Positions 35,520 through 44,669 of a stretch of DNA of 64,000 nucleotides are shown here, one piece after another. The stretch is from Herbidospora daliensis. Its GTDB lineage: Bacteria > Actinomycetota > Actinomycetes > Streptosporangiales > Streptosporangiaceae. The number at the start of each line of letters is the position of its first letter. Within the stretch, counting starts at the first letter, position 1. Both the position numbers and the translations under genes were made by a program. Location: positions 1,073,046 through 1,137,045 of the forward strand of contig NZ_BBXF01000003.1 in the NCBI RefSeq assembly GCF_001570585.1. The letters are read 5' to 3'. The notes below the pieces were generated by a model. It did no database searches. It was not told the origin of the DNA and was given only the letters and a program-made list of their open reading frames with translations.

Positions 35520-35927
35520 ATGAACGTCTGGCAGGTCCCCGCCAAAGTCGTGGCCGTGAAGGCCGCCGGGACCCTGATCTGCTTGCTCCTGGTCCTCTAC
35601 GGCTGGCTCGCCGGCGACCTCCGCGCCCTGATCCTGACGGGCGTCGCCACGGTCGTGCTGGCCGCCTTCACCGCCCGCGACGTGCTCGCGCGGGTGCGCC
35701 TGAGCGCCGACCAGGGCGGCATCACGGTGGTCGAGGGCTTCGCCGGCCGCCGCCGCATCGCCTGGAGCGAGATCGAGCGCATCAAGGTCGACGAACGCGC
35801 CCGCTACGGGATGCGGACCACCATCCTCGAGATCGACACCGGCGACGACGTCCACCTGTTCAGCCAGTACGACCTGGGCGAGCCCGTCGTCCCGGTGGCC
35901 GAGACGCTGATGCGGCTGCGCCCGTGA
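35520..35927 (+). CDS. PH-domain-like small membrane protein
   Basis: 135 residues. There are two close TM helices in the first 50 residues (AAGTLICLLLVLYGWLAG and LILTGVATVVLAAFTA). A bacterial PH-like domain follows (VRLSADQGGITVVEGFAGRRRIAWSEIERIKV... LEIDTGDDVHLFS). The motif WSEIERIKVDE is typical. Function unknown; probably membrane-anchored. TAACCT sits 6 nt before ATG 35520, so a leaderless transcript is likely. It precedes the mannosidase gene by 27 bp. Confidence 0.78.
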   Translation: MNVWQVPAKVVAVKAAGTLICLLLVLYGWLAGDLRALILTGVATVVLAAFTARDVLARVRLSADQGGITVVEGFAGRRRIAWSEIERIKVDERARYGMRTTILEIDTGDDVHLFSQYDLGEPVVPVAETLMRLRP

Positions 35928-35954
35928 AATCACGCGATATGTGATCCTTGCCGC

Positions 35955-38900
35955 ATGCGGATCGCCGAGATCGCCGGTACGGAACTGTTCGCCGAGGGCC
36001 CGCGCCAGATCGTCCGGGTCACCCTCGAAGAGGGCGCTCCCGCCGAGGTGGTGATCACCGGCGAGATGGCGGGCGCCGCCGTCGGATCGGGTGTCGTCGA
36101 GGTCCCGGTCACGACCGACCGGCCGCCGGGTGCGACCGCGGCCGTCACCGTGCGGGCGGGCGGCGACGAGAAATCCGCCGCGATCGTCGTCGCCGAACCC
36201 GGCTGGACCGTCTGGATGGTCTCCCACTTCCACTACGACCCCGTCTGGTGGAACACCCAGGCCGCCTACACCACCACGTGGGACACGGCGGGCGAGGCCG
36301 CCCAGGCCACCCGCCAGTCGTTCCAGCACGCCGGCTTCGAACTCGTCCACCTGCACCTGGAGACCGCCCGCCGGGAGCCCGATTACAGGTTCGTGCTGGC
36401 CGAGGTCGACTACCTCAAGCCCTTCTGGGACGCCCACCCCGAGCACCGCGCCTACCTGCGCCGGCTCATCGAGGAGGGCCGCGTGGAGATCATGGGCGGC
36501 ACCTACAACGAGCCCAACACCAACCTGACGAGCGCCGAGTCGACGATCCGCAACCTCGTCCACGGCGCGGGTTTCCAACGCGACGTCCTCGGCGGCGACC
36601 CGCACACCGCCTGGCAGCTCGACGCCTTCGGGCACGACCCCCAGTTCCCCGGCCTGGCCGCCGCGGCCGGGCTGACGTCGAGCTCCTGGGCGCGGGGGCC
36701 GTTCCACCAGTGGGGGCCGATGCTGGGCGGCGGCGACCCGCGCCGGATGCAGTTCCCGGCCGAGTTCGACTGGGTCGCCCCGTCGGGCGAGGGGGTGCTG
36801 ACCCACTACATGCCCGGCCACTACAGCGCCGGGTGGTGGATGGACTCCTCGACGACCGTCGACGAGGCGGCGGAGCAGGTGTACGCGTGGTTCCTGGCGC
36901 TCAAGCAGGTCGCGGCCACCCGGAACGTGCTGCTGCCGGTCGGCACCGACTACACGCCGCCCAACAAGTGGATCATGGACATCCAGCGCGAGTGGGCCAC
37001 CCGCTACGCCTGGCCCCGGTTCGTCTGCGGGCTGCCGAAGGAGTTCTTCGCCGCCGTCCGGGCCGAGCGCGCGGAGTTCCTGCCGCAGACGCGCGACATG
37101 AACCCCGTCTACACCGGCAAGGACGTCTCCTACATCGACACCAAGCAGGCGCAGCGCCGGGCCGAGGTCGCCGTCGCCGACGCCGAGAAGTTCGCCACCC
37201 TCGCCTCGGTGCGGAACGGGGCCGCCTACCCGTTCGCGCTGATGGACAAGGCGTGGCGGCAGCTCGTCTACGGGGCCCACCACGACGCGATCACCGGGTC
37301 GGAGTCCGACCAGGTCTACCTCGACCTGCTGACGGGGTGGCGGGAGGCGTACACGATCGGTTCGCGGACCCTCGACGGCGCGCTGGAGGTGCTCGGCGCG
37401 GGGCTGAGCGGGGTGGTGGTCTGGAACCCGTCGTCGTGGCCGCGCACCGACGTCGTCCGGGTACGCCTGACGCCGCCGCCCGGCTGGCGCGGGATCGCCG
37501 AGCCGGTGGTGGTCGAGAACGCGGTCGTCGACGACGAGGGCTTCCTCGTCGAGGCCGACGTGGTGTTCCTGGCCGAGGACGTGCCGCCGCTCGGCTACCG
37601 CACCTTCTCCTTCACCCCCGGCGTGAACGCCGGATGGCTGCCCGCCGGGGGCGTGTCGATCGCCAACGAGAGCCACGCCCTCACCGCCGACCCCGCCCGG
37701 GGCGGCGGGCTGTCGAGCTGGGTCACCGGCGGGCGGGAGCTGATCCAGCCCGGCGAGGTGGGCAACGAGCTGGTCGTCCACGACGAATACCCGGCCCATC
37801 CGAAATTTCACGAAGGGCCCTGGCACCTGGTGCCCAAGGGGACCCGGACGGGGTCGTCGCAGTGCGCCGCCGAGGTGGTGGCCGAGCGGTCGGCCGCCGG
37901 GGAGCGGCTCGTGGTGCGCGGCGCGTTCGGGCCGGTCCGGTACGTGCAGGAGATCACCCTCTGGCAGGGCCTGCGGCGCGTCGACCTGACGACCCGGCTC
38001 GACTTCGACGGGGCCGACCAGCTGGTCCGGCTCCGCTGGCCGGTCGCCGTCGAGGGCGCGCTGCCGGTCAGCGAGGTCGGCAACGCCGTGGTCGGACGGG
38101 GTTTCGCGCTCATCGACGCCGACACCGCCGACCATCCGTGGACCCTCGACAACCCCGCGCACAACTGGTTCGCCCTGTCGTCCACCTGCCGGATCGGCGG
38201 GCGGCCCGTCGGCGTGGCCGAGATCGTCGCCGGGCCCGACGTGCCGGTGCCGGCCCTGCGGGCGCTCGCGGTCGCGCTGGTCAAGCAGGGCGTCACGGCC
38301 ACCGTCTCGCGCGCCGACGGCCCCCGCTACGGCGATCTGGCGGTCGACTCCAACCTGCCCGACGTCCGGATCGCGGTCGGCGAGACGCCCTGGCCGAAAG
38401 GCTGGCACCCGGCCGCCAGGCCGCTCACCGAGGTCTGGGTGCCGAGCGCCGACCTCACGGCGGCCGACGCGCTCCCGGTCCTGTCGATCGGTGCCGACGA
38501 GGTCGGCGCGCTGATCGACGACCTGGCCGACGCGGTCGTCGAGGCCGGCGGGGAGAGCTACCAGCCCTACACGGTCGGGATGATCAACCGGGGCGTGCCC
38601 GGCTTCGCGGTCGAGCCCGGCGGGGCCCTCAACCTGTCGCTGCTGCGGTCGTGCACGGGCTGGCCGTCGGGCATCTGGATCGACCCGCCCCGCCGGACGG
38701 TGCCCGACGGCAGCGGCTTCCAGCTCCAGCACTGGACCCACCGCTTCGAGTACGCCCTCGTCGCGGGCCCCGGCGACTGGCGCGATACCGGCCTGGTCCG
38801 CGAGGGCCACGACGTCAACCACCCGCTGATCGCCCGCGACCGGGGCGTGCGGGGCGAACCCGCCGCCGGGTCGCTGCTGGACGTGCCGCCCAACCTGGTG

Positions 38901-39707
38901 CTGACCGCGCTGAAGCCCGCGGGCAACCCGATCGCGACGGGCCGGCTGCCGGGCCGGGTCACCGGCATGACGATGCGGCTGTACGAGCCGCATGGGCGTA
39001 CCGAACAGATCGACCTGCCCGGATGGCGGCGGACTGACCTGCTGGAGACCCGCGAGGTCCCCGACGGGCCGGTGACCGGCATGGACGTCGTCACCTGCAC
39101 CCGCGACGCCGACGGCGGCGGGGCGGCCCCGGGGGCCGAGCCCTGCCAGCCGGTGTTCACCCGCTACTGGCTGCACAACACGGGCCCCGCGCCGGTCGGC
39201 AACCTGCCGGTCGCCGTCCACCTCACCGCCGAGACGCTCACCGTGGCGTCGTCGCTGACCGAACAGACCGTGGACGGCGTGGTCACCCTCGACGACGGGC
39301 AGACCCGCGCCTTCACCCTGGAGCCGGGCGCGTTCCGGTCGTGGCCCAGCGAGGGCTGGACCACGGCCCGCCTGGAGTTCGACGGCCAGACCTTCGAAGA
39401 CCGCCTCGGCCCGGCCGCCCTGGAGGCGGCGACGGAGAGCCCGCACGTCGCGGTGCGCGCGGGCGAACGGTCGGCGATCGTGATCCGGGTGACCTGCGAC
39501 GCGCCCGTCCAGGCCCAGCTGATCAGCCCGTGGCACACCTACGACCTGCTGCCCGAGTGGCACACCGGCTTCGGCCCCGGAACCCACGAGCTGCGTTTCC
39601 CGGTCGTCGGCGGCCCCGAACCGGGCACGTGGTGGGCCCTGGTCAAACTCGCCTCCGCCGGACGGGTCCACTACACCGAGCCGGTGACGATCGAGGTGCT
39701 GCCGTGA
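35955..39707 (+). CDS. GH38 alpha-mannosidase family glycoside hydrolase
   Basis: 1250 residues. After an N-terminal beta domain (1-90) comes the GH38 catalytic domain. The zinc-binding motif is VSHFHYDPVWWNT; the nucleophile is Asp223 in WQLDAFGHDPQF; GTYNEPNTNL is conserved, and the helical bundle carries GAHHDAITGSESDQVYLDLL. Long C-terminal beta domains follow (about 480-1250). There is no signal peptide or TM, so it is likely cytosolic. It should cleave alpha-linked mannosides; the precise linkage is unknown. The stop overlaps the next gene as GTGA. A 1408-residue antisense frame is only a shadow of this gene. Confidence 0.92.
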   Translation: MRIAEIAGTELFAEGPRQIVRVTLEEGAPAEVVITGEMAGAAVGSGVVEVPVTTDRPPGATAAVTVRAGGDEKSAAIVVAEPGWTVWMVSHFHYDPVWWNTQAAYTTTWDTAGEAAQATRQSFQHAGFELVHLHLETARREPDYRFVLAEVDYLKPFWDAHPEHRAYLRRLIEEGRVEIMGGTYNEPNTNLTSAESTIRNLVHGAGFQRDVLGGDPHTAWQLDAFGHDPQFPGLAAAAGLTSSSWARGPFHQWGPMLGGGDPRRMQFPAEFDWVAPSGEGVLTHYMPGHYSAGWWMDSSTTVDEAAEQVYAWFLALKQVAATRNVLLPVGTDYTPPNKWIMDIQREWATRYAWPRFVCGLPKEFFAAVRAERAEFLPQTRDMNPVYTGKDVSYIDTKQAQRRAEVAVADAEKFATLASVRNGAAYPFALMDKAWRQLVYGAHHDAITGSESDQVYLDLLTGWREAYTIGSRTLDGALEVLGAGLSGVVVWNPSSWPRTDVVRVRLTPPPGWRGIAEPVVVENAVVDDEGFLVEADVVFLAEDVPPLGYRTFSFTPGVNAGWLPAGGVSIANESHALTADPARGGGLSSWVTGGRELIQPGEVGNELVVHDEYPAHPKFHEGPWHLVPKGTRTGSSQCAAEVVAERSAAGERLVVRGAFGPVRYVQEITLWQGLRRVDLTTRLDFDGADQLVRLRWPVAVEGALPVSEVGNAVVGRGFALIDADTADHPWTLDNPAHNWFALSSTCRIGGRPVGVAEIVAGPDVPVPALRALAVALVKQGVTATVSRADGPRYGDLAVDSNLPDVRIAVGETPWPKGWHPAARPLTEVWVPSADLTAADALPVLSIGADEVGALIDDLADAVVEAGGESYQPYTVGMINRGVPGFAVEPGGALNLSLLRSCTGWPSGIWIDPPRRTVPDGSGFQLQHWTHRFEYALVAGPGDWRDTGLVREGHDVNHPLIARDRGVRGEPAAGSLLDVPPNLVLTALKPAGNPIATGRLPGRVTGMTMRLYEPHGRTEQIDLPGWRRTDLLETREVPDGPVTGMDVVTCTRDADGGGAAPGAEPCQPVFTRYWLHNTGPAPVGNLPVAVHLTAETLTVASSLTEQTVDGVVTLDDGQTRAFTLEPGAFRSWPSEGWTTARLEFDGQTFEDRLGPAALEAATESPHVAVRAGERSAIVIRVTCDAPVQAQLISPWHTYDLLPEWHTGFGPGTHELRFPVVGGPEPGTWWALVKLASAGRVHYTEPVTIEVLP

Positions 39708-40231
39708 TCGCCGCCACCGTCGGCGACGAGGTCGTCTCGGTCGCCGAGGTCGACGAGCGTCTCGCGGTCCTGTACGACGGCCCGCTGGCCGCCCGCCTCC
39801 CGCACCCCGCCTCGCCCGAGGGCCGCAACCTGCGCCGCTGGCTGGTCCAGCTGATGACCATGGAACGCGTGGTCGCCCAGGAGTGCGACCTCGCGGGGGA
39901 GGCGGTCCCGGTGACGCTGCCGGTCGCGCTGCGCACCGGGGGAGTGGTCGCCGCCGTGCTGGCCACCCCGGCCGGCCAGGCGCTGTTCGCCCGCGTCGAG
40001 GCGACGGTCCCGCCCGGCGAGGTGCGCGGCTACTACGACCGCAACCGCGACCGCCACCCCGGCCCGTTCGAGGAGGAGTCGGGCCGGATCGAGGCGCAGC
40101 TCGTCCACGCGCGGCGGGAGACCCTGTTCGCCCGGTGGCTGGACGGACGGCACCGCGCGAAGGTCACCCTGATGCCCGGTTTCGAGCATCCCGGCGACCC
40201 GCGTCAGCCAGATGCGACACACCGTCACTGA
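39704..40231 (+). CDS. SurA/PpiC N-domain-like protein coupled to GH38 gene
   Basis: 175 residues from a GTG that overlaps the GH38 stop. The N-terminus VIAATVGDEVVSVAEVDERLAVL resembles the opening strand and helix of the SurA N-domain in peptidyl-prolyl isomerases. A helical middle and YYDRNRDRHPGPFEEESGRIEAQL follow, with the last resembling the helix entering a parvulin domain. No parvulin domain follows. No signal peptide. The partner is probably the mannosidase, given the tight coupling; function unknown. Confidence 0.6.
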   Translation: MIAATVGDEVVSVAEVDERLAVLYDGPLAARLPHPASPEGRNLRRWLVQLMTMERVVAQECDLAGEAVPVTLPVALRTGGVVAAVLATPAGQALFARVEATVPPGEVRGYYDRNRDRHPGPFEEESGRIEAQLVHARRETLFARWLDGRHRAKVTLMPGFEHPGDPRQPDATHRH

Positions 40232-40281
40232 CTCGTGCATTTCATGACTCGCCGGGCCCCCGGATGGGCAATGATCCCTGC

Positions 40282-41694
40282 ATGGGACGGCAACTCAGCG
40301 CGCTCGACGCACAGTTCTTGAACTTCGAAACGGCCACGAACGTGGCGCACATCGCCAGCCTGGCGGTTTTGGAGGACGCGTCGGTCACGCGGGCCGGGAT
40401 CATCGGCCTGCTCCGCTCCCGCCTCCACCTCGCGCCCCCGCTGAAGCGCCGGCTGGTCCGCGTCCCCTTCGGCCTCGACCACCCCTACTGGGACGAGTCG
40501 AAGGACGTCGACTTCGACTACCACGTGCGCGAACTGGCGCTCCCGGCCCCCGGCGACGACCACCAGCTCGCCGAACAGGTCGCCCGCCTGCACGCCCGCC
40601 GGCTCGACCGCCACCGGCCGCTGTGGGAGATGTACCTGATCCACAACCTGGAGGGCGGCCGGTCGGCCGTCTACACCAAGGTCCACCACGCGGCCATCGA
40701 CGGCATCGCCGGCGCCGAGGTGCTGGCCACCCTCATGGACGTCACCCCCGAACCCCGCGAGGTGCCGCCCTCGGAGGAGCTCGCGGTCGTGGCGCCCGAA
40801 CCGGCGGTCATGCTGAGCCGGGGCGTCGACCGTTTCCTCGACAGCCCCCAGGCCCTGCTCCGGTTCGTCGCCGGCGCGATCCCGCGGCTCGACGAGATCC
40901 CCGTGGTGTCCCAGATCCCCGGCACCGGCATGGTGTCGCGCTTCATCCGGGGCGCGGGCTGGCCCGGCGACACCGGCTCGGTGCTGCCCGACCTGCCCAG
41001 GCTGACCGTGCCCGCGACCCCGTTCTCCGGCCCGATCTCACCGCACCGCCGCTTCGCCTTCGGCCGCCTGCCGCTCCCCGAGGTCAAGAAGGTCAAGAAC
41101 GACCACGGCGTGACCGTCAACGACGTCGTCATGGCCGTGGCCGCCACCGCGCTGCGCCGCTGGCTCTCCCAGCGCGACGAACTCCCGGTCGAACCGCTGG
41201 TCGTCGGCATCCCGTTCTCCTCCAACGTCCGCCCCGAACTCGGCAACCAGGTCCTGCTGGCCACCACGACCCTGCCGACGAACGTCTCCGACCCCGAGAC
41301 CCGGCTCCGCATGATCAGCGCCAACATGGCGACGGTCAAGGAACGTTTCTCCGTCGCCCCCGCCCGCTGGCTGCTCGACTTCAGCCAGGCCATGCCCGCC
41401 GCCCTGAGCGGCCTGGCCGACAGGGCGGCCTTCCGGCTGGCGTCGGGCACGGTGTCGGCGATGAATCTGATGGTGTCGAACGTCCCGGGCCCGCAGCTGC
41501 CGCTGTACATCCTCGGCTCGCGGATCGTCGCCCACTACCCGCTGTCGGTGATCACCGACGTGAGCGGCGGCATGAACATCACGGTGTTCTCCTACGACGG
41601 TTTCCTGGACGTGGGGATCGTCGTCGACCGCGAGATGGTGCCGGACGTGTGGGACTTCATCGACTACATGAAGGACGCCCTGGCCGAGCTCTAA
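40282..41694 (+). CDS. Wax ester synthase / diacylglycerol acyltransferase (WS/DGAT)
   Basis: 470 residues. The acyltransferase motif HHxxxDG is HHAAIDG (His135, His136, Asp140). PLWEMYLIHNLEGGRSAVYTKV precedes it, and the C-terminal condensation-fold core has VNDVVMAVAATALRRWL and the NVPGP motif (SNVPGPQLPLYILG). The family transfers acyl-CoA to fatty alcohols or diacylglycerol to make storage lipids, and is membrane-associated. Start ATG 40282 sits 6 nt after AATGAT (leaderless type). The longer frame upstream is out of the family. Confidence 0.9.
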   Translation: MGRQLSALDAQFLNFETATNVAHIASLAVLEDASVTRAGIIGLLRSRLHLAPPLKRRLVRVPFGLDHPYWDESKDVDFDYHVRELALPAPGDDHQLAEQVARLHARRLDRHRPLWEMYLIHNLEGGRSAVYTKVHHAAIDGIAGAEVLATLMDVTPEPREVPPSEELAVVAPEPAVMLSRGVDRFLDSPQALLRFVAGAIPRLDEIPVVSQIPGTGMVSRFIRGAGWPGDTGSVLPDLPRLTVPATPFSGPISPHRRFAFGRLPLPEVKKVKNDHGVTVNDVVMAVAATALRRWLSQRDELPVEPLVVGIPFSSNVRPELGNQVLLATTTLPTNVSDPETRLRMISANMATVKERFSVAPARWLLDFSQAMPAALSGLADRAAFRLASGTVSAMNLMVSNVPGPQLPLYILGSRIVAHYPLSVITDVSGGMNITVFSYDGFLDVGIVVDREMVPDVWDFIDYMKDALAEL

Positions 41695-42392
41695 CCGCCG
41701 GCCCGCTTCACGACGAGGATGCGCCCTTCGAGAAGAGCGGCGGCGTGTCTTTCCGCGTCCTTCTGCTTGAGGACGACCACGAGTGAGACCTGCTTGCCCG
41801 CGCCCCCGGAGGCCACCGACAGGACGAAGGCGTCGAGCTCGGCCCGCGCGCCGGTCAACATCAACCGGACGTGGTCGCCGGGCTGAAGCGCGCCGTTGAG
41901 ACCACCGGGATAGGGAACCGACACACCGGCGACGATCGGGGTGGTCCCCACAACCTTCGTCACGTCCGGTGAGAGATCGGCCCGGGTCAGCGGTTGGTTC
42001 TTCTTGACGGCCTTCAAGGTGAGCCGTCCTGACACCGGCAGCGAGACGTAGTCGTCCCTTCCCGCGGACGCCGCGGTCGAAAGCGTCACGTCGCCTTCGG
42101 TGAGCATGCGGTAGGCGGGAAAGTCCTCTTTGAGCACCAGCACCGGTAGCCGGTCGGCGTCGGCGTCCCGCCACAGGAACGTCACGGCCAGTCCTGCGGC
42201 GATCGCGACCAGGACGTAGCGGGAGATGATCCCCGCCCTGCTCCGGTACGTCTGCCGCCGGGCCGGGCGGTTCTCCCAGAGGGCCTGATCCTCCAGCGAC
42301 GCGTATCGGCCGGCTGCCACCGGGTGGCCCTCGTCTTCCTCCGAGACGGGCTGGCCGTCGCCGCCGGAGTGATCGTCACGATTGCCGTTCAT
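41691..42392 (-). CDS. Membrane-anchored SAF-domain protein
   Basis: 233 residues. The acidic, disordered N-terminus (NGNRDDHSGGDGQPVSEEDE) is followed by a TM at about 54-71 (IISRYVLVAIAAGLAVTFLW). A SAF-like domain comes next (about 80-150, VLVLKEDFPAYRMLTEGDV... LTRADL), then a C-terminal beta region. SAF domains occur in pilus CpaB/FlgA proteins, but no pilus genes are near. Overlaps the four-TM gene by 17 bp (third gene of that operon). Function unknown. Confidence 0.65.
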   Translation of the reverse strand: MNGNRDDHSGGDGQPVSEEDEGHPVAAGRYASLEDQALWENRPARRQTYRSRAGIISRYVLVAIAAGLAVTFLWRDADADRLPVLVLKEDFPAYRMLTEGDVTLSTAASAGRDDYVSLPVSGRLTLKAVKKNQPLTRADLSPDVTKVVGTTPIVAGVSVPYPGGLNGALQPGDHVRLMLTGARAELDAFVLSVASGGAGKQVSLVVVLKQKDAERHAAALLEGRILVVKRAGG

Positions 42393-43299
42393 CGAGCCGG
42401 GCAGTCGCGTCGGGGTCGTAACGCCAGTCCGGCTCGGCGCCACTCACGATGAAACTCATGAGCTGACGCCACTGGGCCTTCTCCTCCTGAAGGTTGTTCG
42501 GCAACGGCAGCCGGTAGCGGGCGAGCAGGTCGAACCGATGGAGCTCGAAGGCGCTTCTGAGATGCTCGCCGTATTCGGTAGCCGCCGAGATGGCCGAAAC
42601 ATACAGCAAATAGGCGAGCGGCATTCCGCCGAAGAAGCAGAGAAGCCCCGCCGACATCGACGATCCAGTGGTGTACGCGACCAGCGGGCCGCCGACCCCG
42701 AAAGCGACGAACCACAACGACAGGACGAGAGAGAACTCCAGCGTCGCACGGGCGTCCTCCACATCCGCGATCATGTCGCGGGGGAGGACGTAATAGAGGC
42801 GCGGCCACACGATGATCAGGTCGGCTCCGTATCGCCGCATCGGGTAGAGCTCCGCGGCGCGCAACACGTTGCCCAGACGGGTGGGCAGGACGTGCTCCTC
42901 GTCGGGATAGACGCGGTAGACGGCGAGGTCGGCGTTTTCGGCGGAATCGATGATCTGGCGGCGGGTGGCGCGATGGCGTTCCTCGGCCTGCCGGGCGAAG
43001 GGGACGAGGAGGGAAAAGCGTGTCAGCGGATATCCCTCATAAAGCCGGATGATGTTCCGCCACTGGCTGGAGACGATCGCGGCGCCGAACCAGGAAGCGG
43101 CGAAACAGCCCGCTAACGCGACGAACTGAACGGTGAGCGATTGGCCGTTCCACCAGGTGACCAGAGCCGGGAATCTGTCTCCCTGCATGAGCACGGGGGT
43201 CGCCACGGCAGGACAGAGCAGAAGGACGGGGAGAAACGCGTTCTTGAGAAAACGCCGCTCGAAGATCGAAGCCGCTCTGTCGAAGAGCCCTTCGATCAT
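42376..43299 (-). CDS. Four-TM membrane protein, unknown
   Basis: 307 residues, second gene of a three-gene leftward operon. TM segments: about 19-38 (LPVLLLCPAVATPVLMQ), 50-75 (LTVQFVALAGCFAASWFGAAIV), 180-200 (LEFSLVLSLWFVAFGVGG) and 215-235 (MSAGLLCFFGGMPLAYLLYV). A cytosolic loop with RHRATRRQIIDSAENADLAVYRVYPDEEHVLPTRLGNVLRAAE lies between TM 2 and 3. Codon use is less GC-biased than average. No family recognised. Start overlaps the upstream zinc-ribbon stop as ATGA. Confidence 0.7.
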   Translation of the reverse strand: MIEGLFDRAASIFERRFLKNAFLPVLLLCPAVATPVLMQGDRFPALVTWWNGQSLTVQFVALAGCFAASWFGAAIVSSQWRNIIRLYEGYPLTRFSLLVPFARQAEERHRATRRQIIDSAENADLAVYRVYPDEEHVLPTRLGNVLRAAELYPMRRYGADLIIVWPRLYYVLPRDMIADVEDARATLEFSLVLSLWFVAFGVGGPLVAYTTGSSMSAGLLCFFGGMPLAYLLYVSAISAATEYGEHLRSAFELHRFDLLARYRLPLPNNLQEEKAQWRQLMSFIVSGAEPDWRYDPDATARLDERQS

Positions 43300-43574
43300 A
43301 GGCTGGAGTATCGCACAACGATCAGCCGGTGTCCGGAACCCGACTCCGCCCCCGGGCATCGAGGGAGTTCCCTTTCGAAGCGCTCGAACTGGCGTCCACA
43401 GACGCATCTGAGTTTGACCTTGACCTGTCGCACGCGGTGCCGTTCGTTCCGCGGGCACTTCCCGAGCTGGCTCTTGCGTGCGAAGACCTCGTCACACGCG
43501 TCGCACCGGACAAAGAAGACGGGGCTGCTGCCAGAGTGCGGATCGCCCGGTGGGATGAGACTGCCTGGGCTCAT
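43296..43574 (-). CDS. Small zinc-ribbon protein
   Basis: 92 residues starting MSPGSLIPPGDPHSGSS. It has a zinc-ribbon-like core: VRCDACDEVF, GKCPRNE, LRCVCGRQFERF and LPRCPGA, that is Cys pairs spaced like two treble-clef or ribbon knuckles. It ends RLIVVRYSSL. It overlaps the four-TM gene start as ATGA. GGGGGCGGA precedes ATG 43574. It could be a DNA-, RNA- or protein-binding adaptor of the membrane pair. The longer frame to 43700 lacks an RBS. Confidence 0.6.
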   Translation of the reverse strand: MSPGSLIPPGDPHSGSSPVFFVRCDACDEVFARKSQLGKCPRNERHRVRQVKVKLRCVCGRQFERFERELPRCPGAESGSGHRLIVVRYSSL

Positions 43575-43742
43575 GGGTCCGCCCCCAGACCGGGTGTTCG
43601 CCAAGCCCCTGGTGTCACGGTGGATCCTGAGCCGGGTGACGTCAATACGGTCTGGACCCGGCGAGAGCGCCTGACGCTCCAGCATCGGCGACGTCAGCAC
43701 GGCGGCGGTCCCGTGTCAGCGCCGCCCCGCATCGTATGACCC

Positions 43743-44669
43743 ATGAACGGTTCCGCGATCGCGGCCACGGGGCTGCGTAAGGCATACAGAGACAAGGTCG
43801 TGCTCGATGGCGTCGACCTCGACGTCCGAGCCGGCACGGTCTTCGCGCTGCTCGGGCCCAACGGCGCGGGCAAGACCACCACGGTCAACGTGCTGACCAC
43901 GCTGCTGGCCCCCGACGCCGGCACGGTGCTCGTCGCCGGGCACGATGTCACCACCCACACCCGGGCGGTCCGGGCGGCGATCGGCGTCACCGGGCAGTTC
44001 GCCTCGGTCGACCTTCTCCTCACCGGCGAGGAGAACCTCCAGATGATGGCCGACCTGCTGCGGCTGCCCCGGGCGGAGGGCCGTCGTCTGGTCGCCGGGC
44101 TGCTCGACCGGTTCGACCTGACGGAGGCGGCGGGCCGGCCCGCGGCGTCCTACTCGGGCGGCATGCGGCGCAAGCTCGACCTCGCGATGACGCTGGTCGG
44201 GCGGCCCCAGATCATCTTCCTGGACGAGCCCACCACCGGCCTCGACCCCCGCAGCCGCCGCACCATGTGGGAGATCATCCGCGAGCTGGTCGCCGACGGC
44301 ACGACCGTCTTCCTGACCACCCAGTACCTCGAAGAGGCCGACCAGCTCGCCGGGCGGGTCGCCGTGCTCGACCACGGCCGGCTGGTCGCCGAGGGCACCC
44401 CGGCGGAGCTCAAGCGGCGGGTGCCCGGCAGCCACGTCCGGCTGAGGTTCGCCGACCGGACCGCCCTCGACGCCGCGGCGCGCGTCCTCGCCGGCTCCAC
44501 CCCGGACGACGACGACCTGACCCTGCGGGTGCCCGGCGACGGCGGCGTCCGCGCGCTGCGCGCCCTGCTCGACCGTCTCGACGCGCACGGCGTCGAGGTC
44601 GGCGAACTGTCCGTGCACACCCCCGACCTCGACGACGTCTTCCTCTCCCTCACCGGCGGTGCCCGATGA
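43743..44669 (+). CDS. ABC exporter ATPase, DrrA family
   Basis: 308 residues. Walker A LLGPNGAGKTTTVNVL (about 37-52), Q-loop TGQFASVD, ABC signature SYSGGMRRKLDLAMTL, Walker B IIFLDEPTTGLD, H-loop TTQYLEEAD. The C-terminal extension (GGVRALRALLDRLDAHGVEVGELSVHTPDLDDVFLSLTG) is that of the DrrA / daunorubicin-resistance subfamily. It powers the adjacent permease for export of a drug, lipid or peptide. ATG 43743 directly follows the 5'-flanking zinc-ribbon operon, transcribed the other way. Confidence 0.92.
   Translation: MNGSAIAATGLRKAYRDKVVLDGVDLDVRAGTVFALLGPNGAGKTTTVNVLTTLLAPDAGTVLVAGHDVTTHTRAVRAAIGVTGQFASVDLLLTGEENLQMMADLLRLPRAEGRRLVAGLLDRFDLTEAAGRPAASYSGGMRRKLDLAMTLVGRPQIIFLDEPTTGLDPRSRRTMWEIIRELVADGTTVFLTTQYLEEADQLAGRVAVLDHGRLVAEGTPAELKRRVPGSHVRLRFADRTALDAAARVLAGSTPDDDDLTLRVPGDGGVRALRALLDRLDAHGVEVGELSVHTPDLDDVFLSLTGGAR

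Noticed and set aside
35445..39671. 1408-codon open frame antisense to the GH38 gene
   Set aside because: It mirrors the GC3 pattern of the plus-strand gene, has no recognisable motif, and the plus strand carries complete GH38 signatures.
41691..42392. SAF protein as part of a Flp/Tad pilus locus
   Set aside because: No cpaA, cpaF, tadB or pilin genes nearby.
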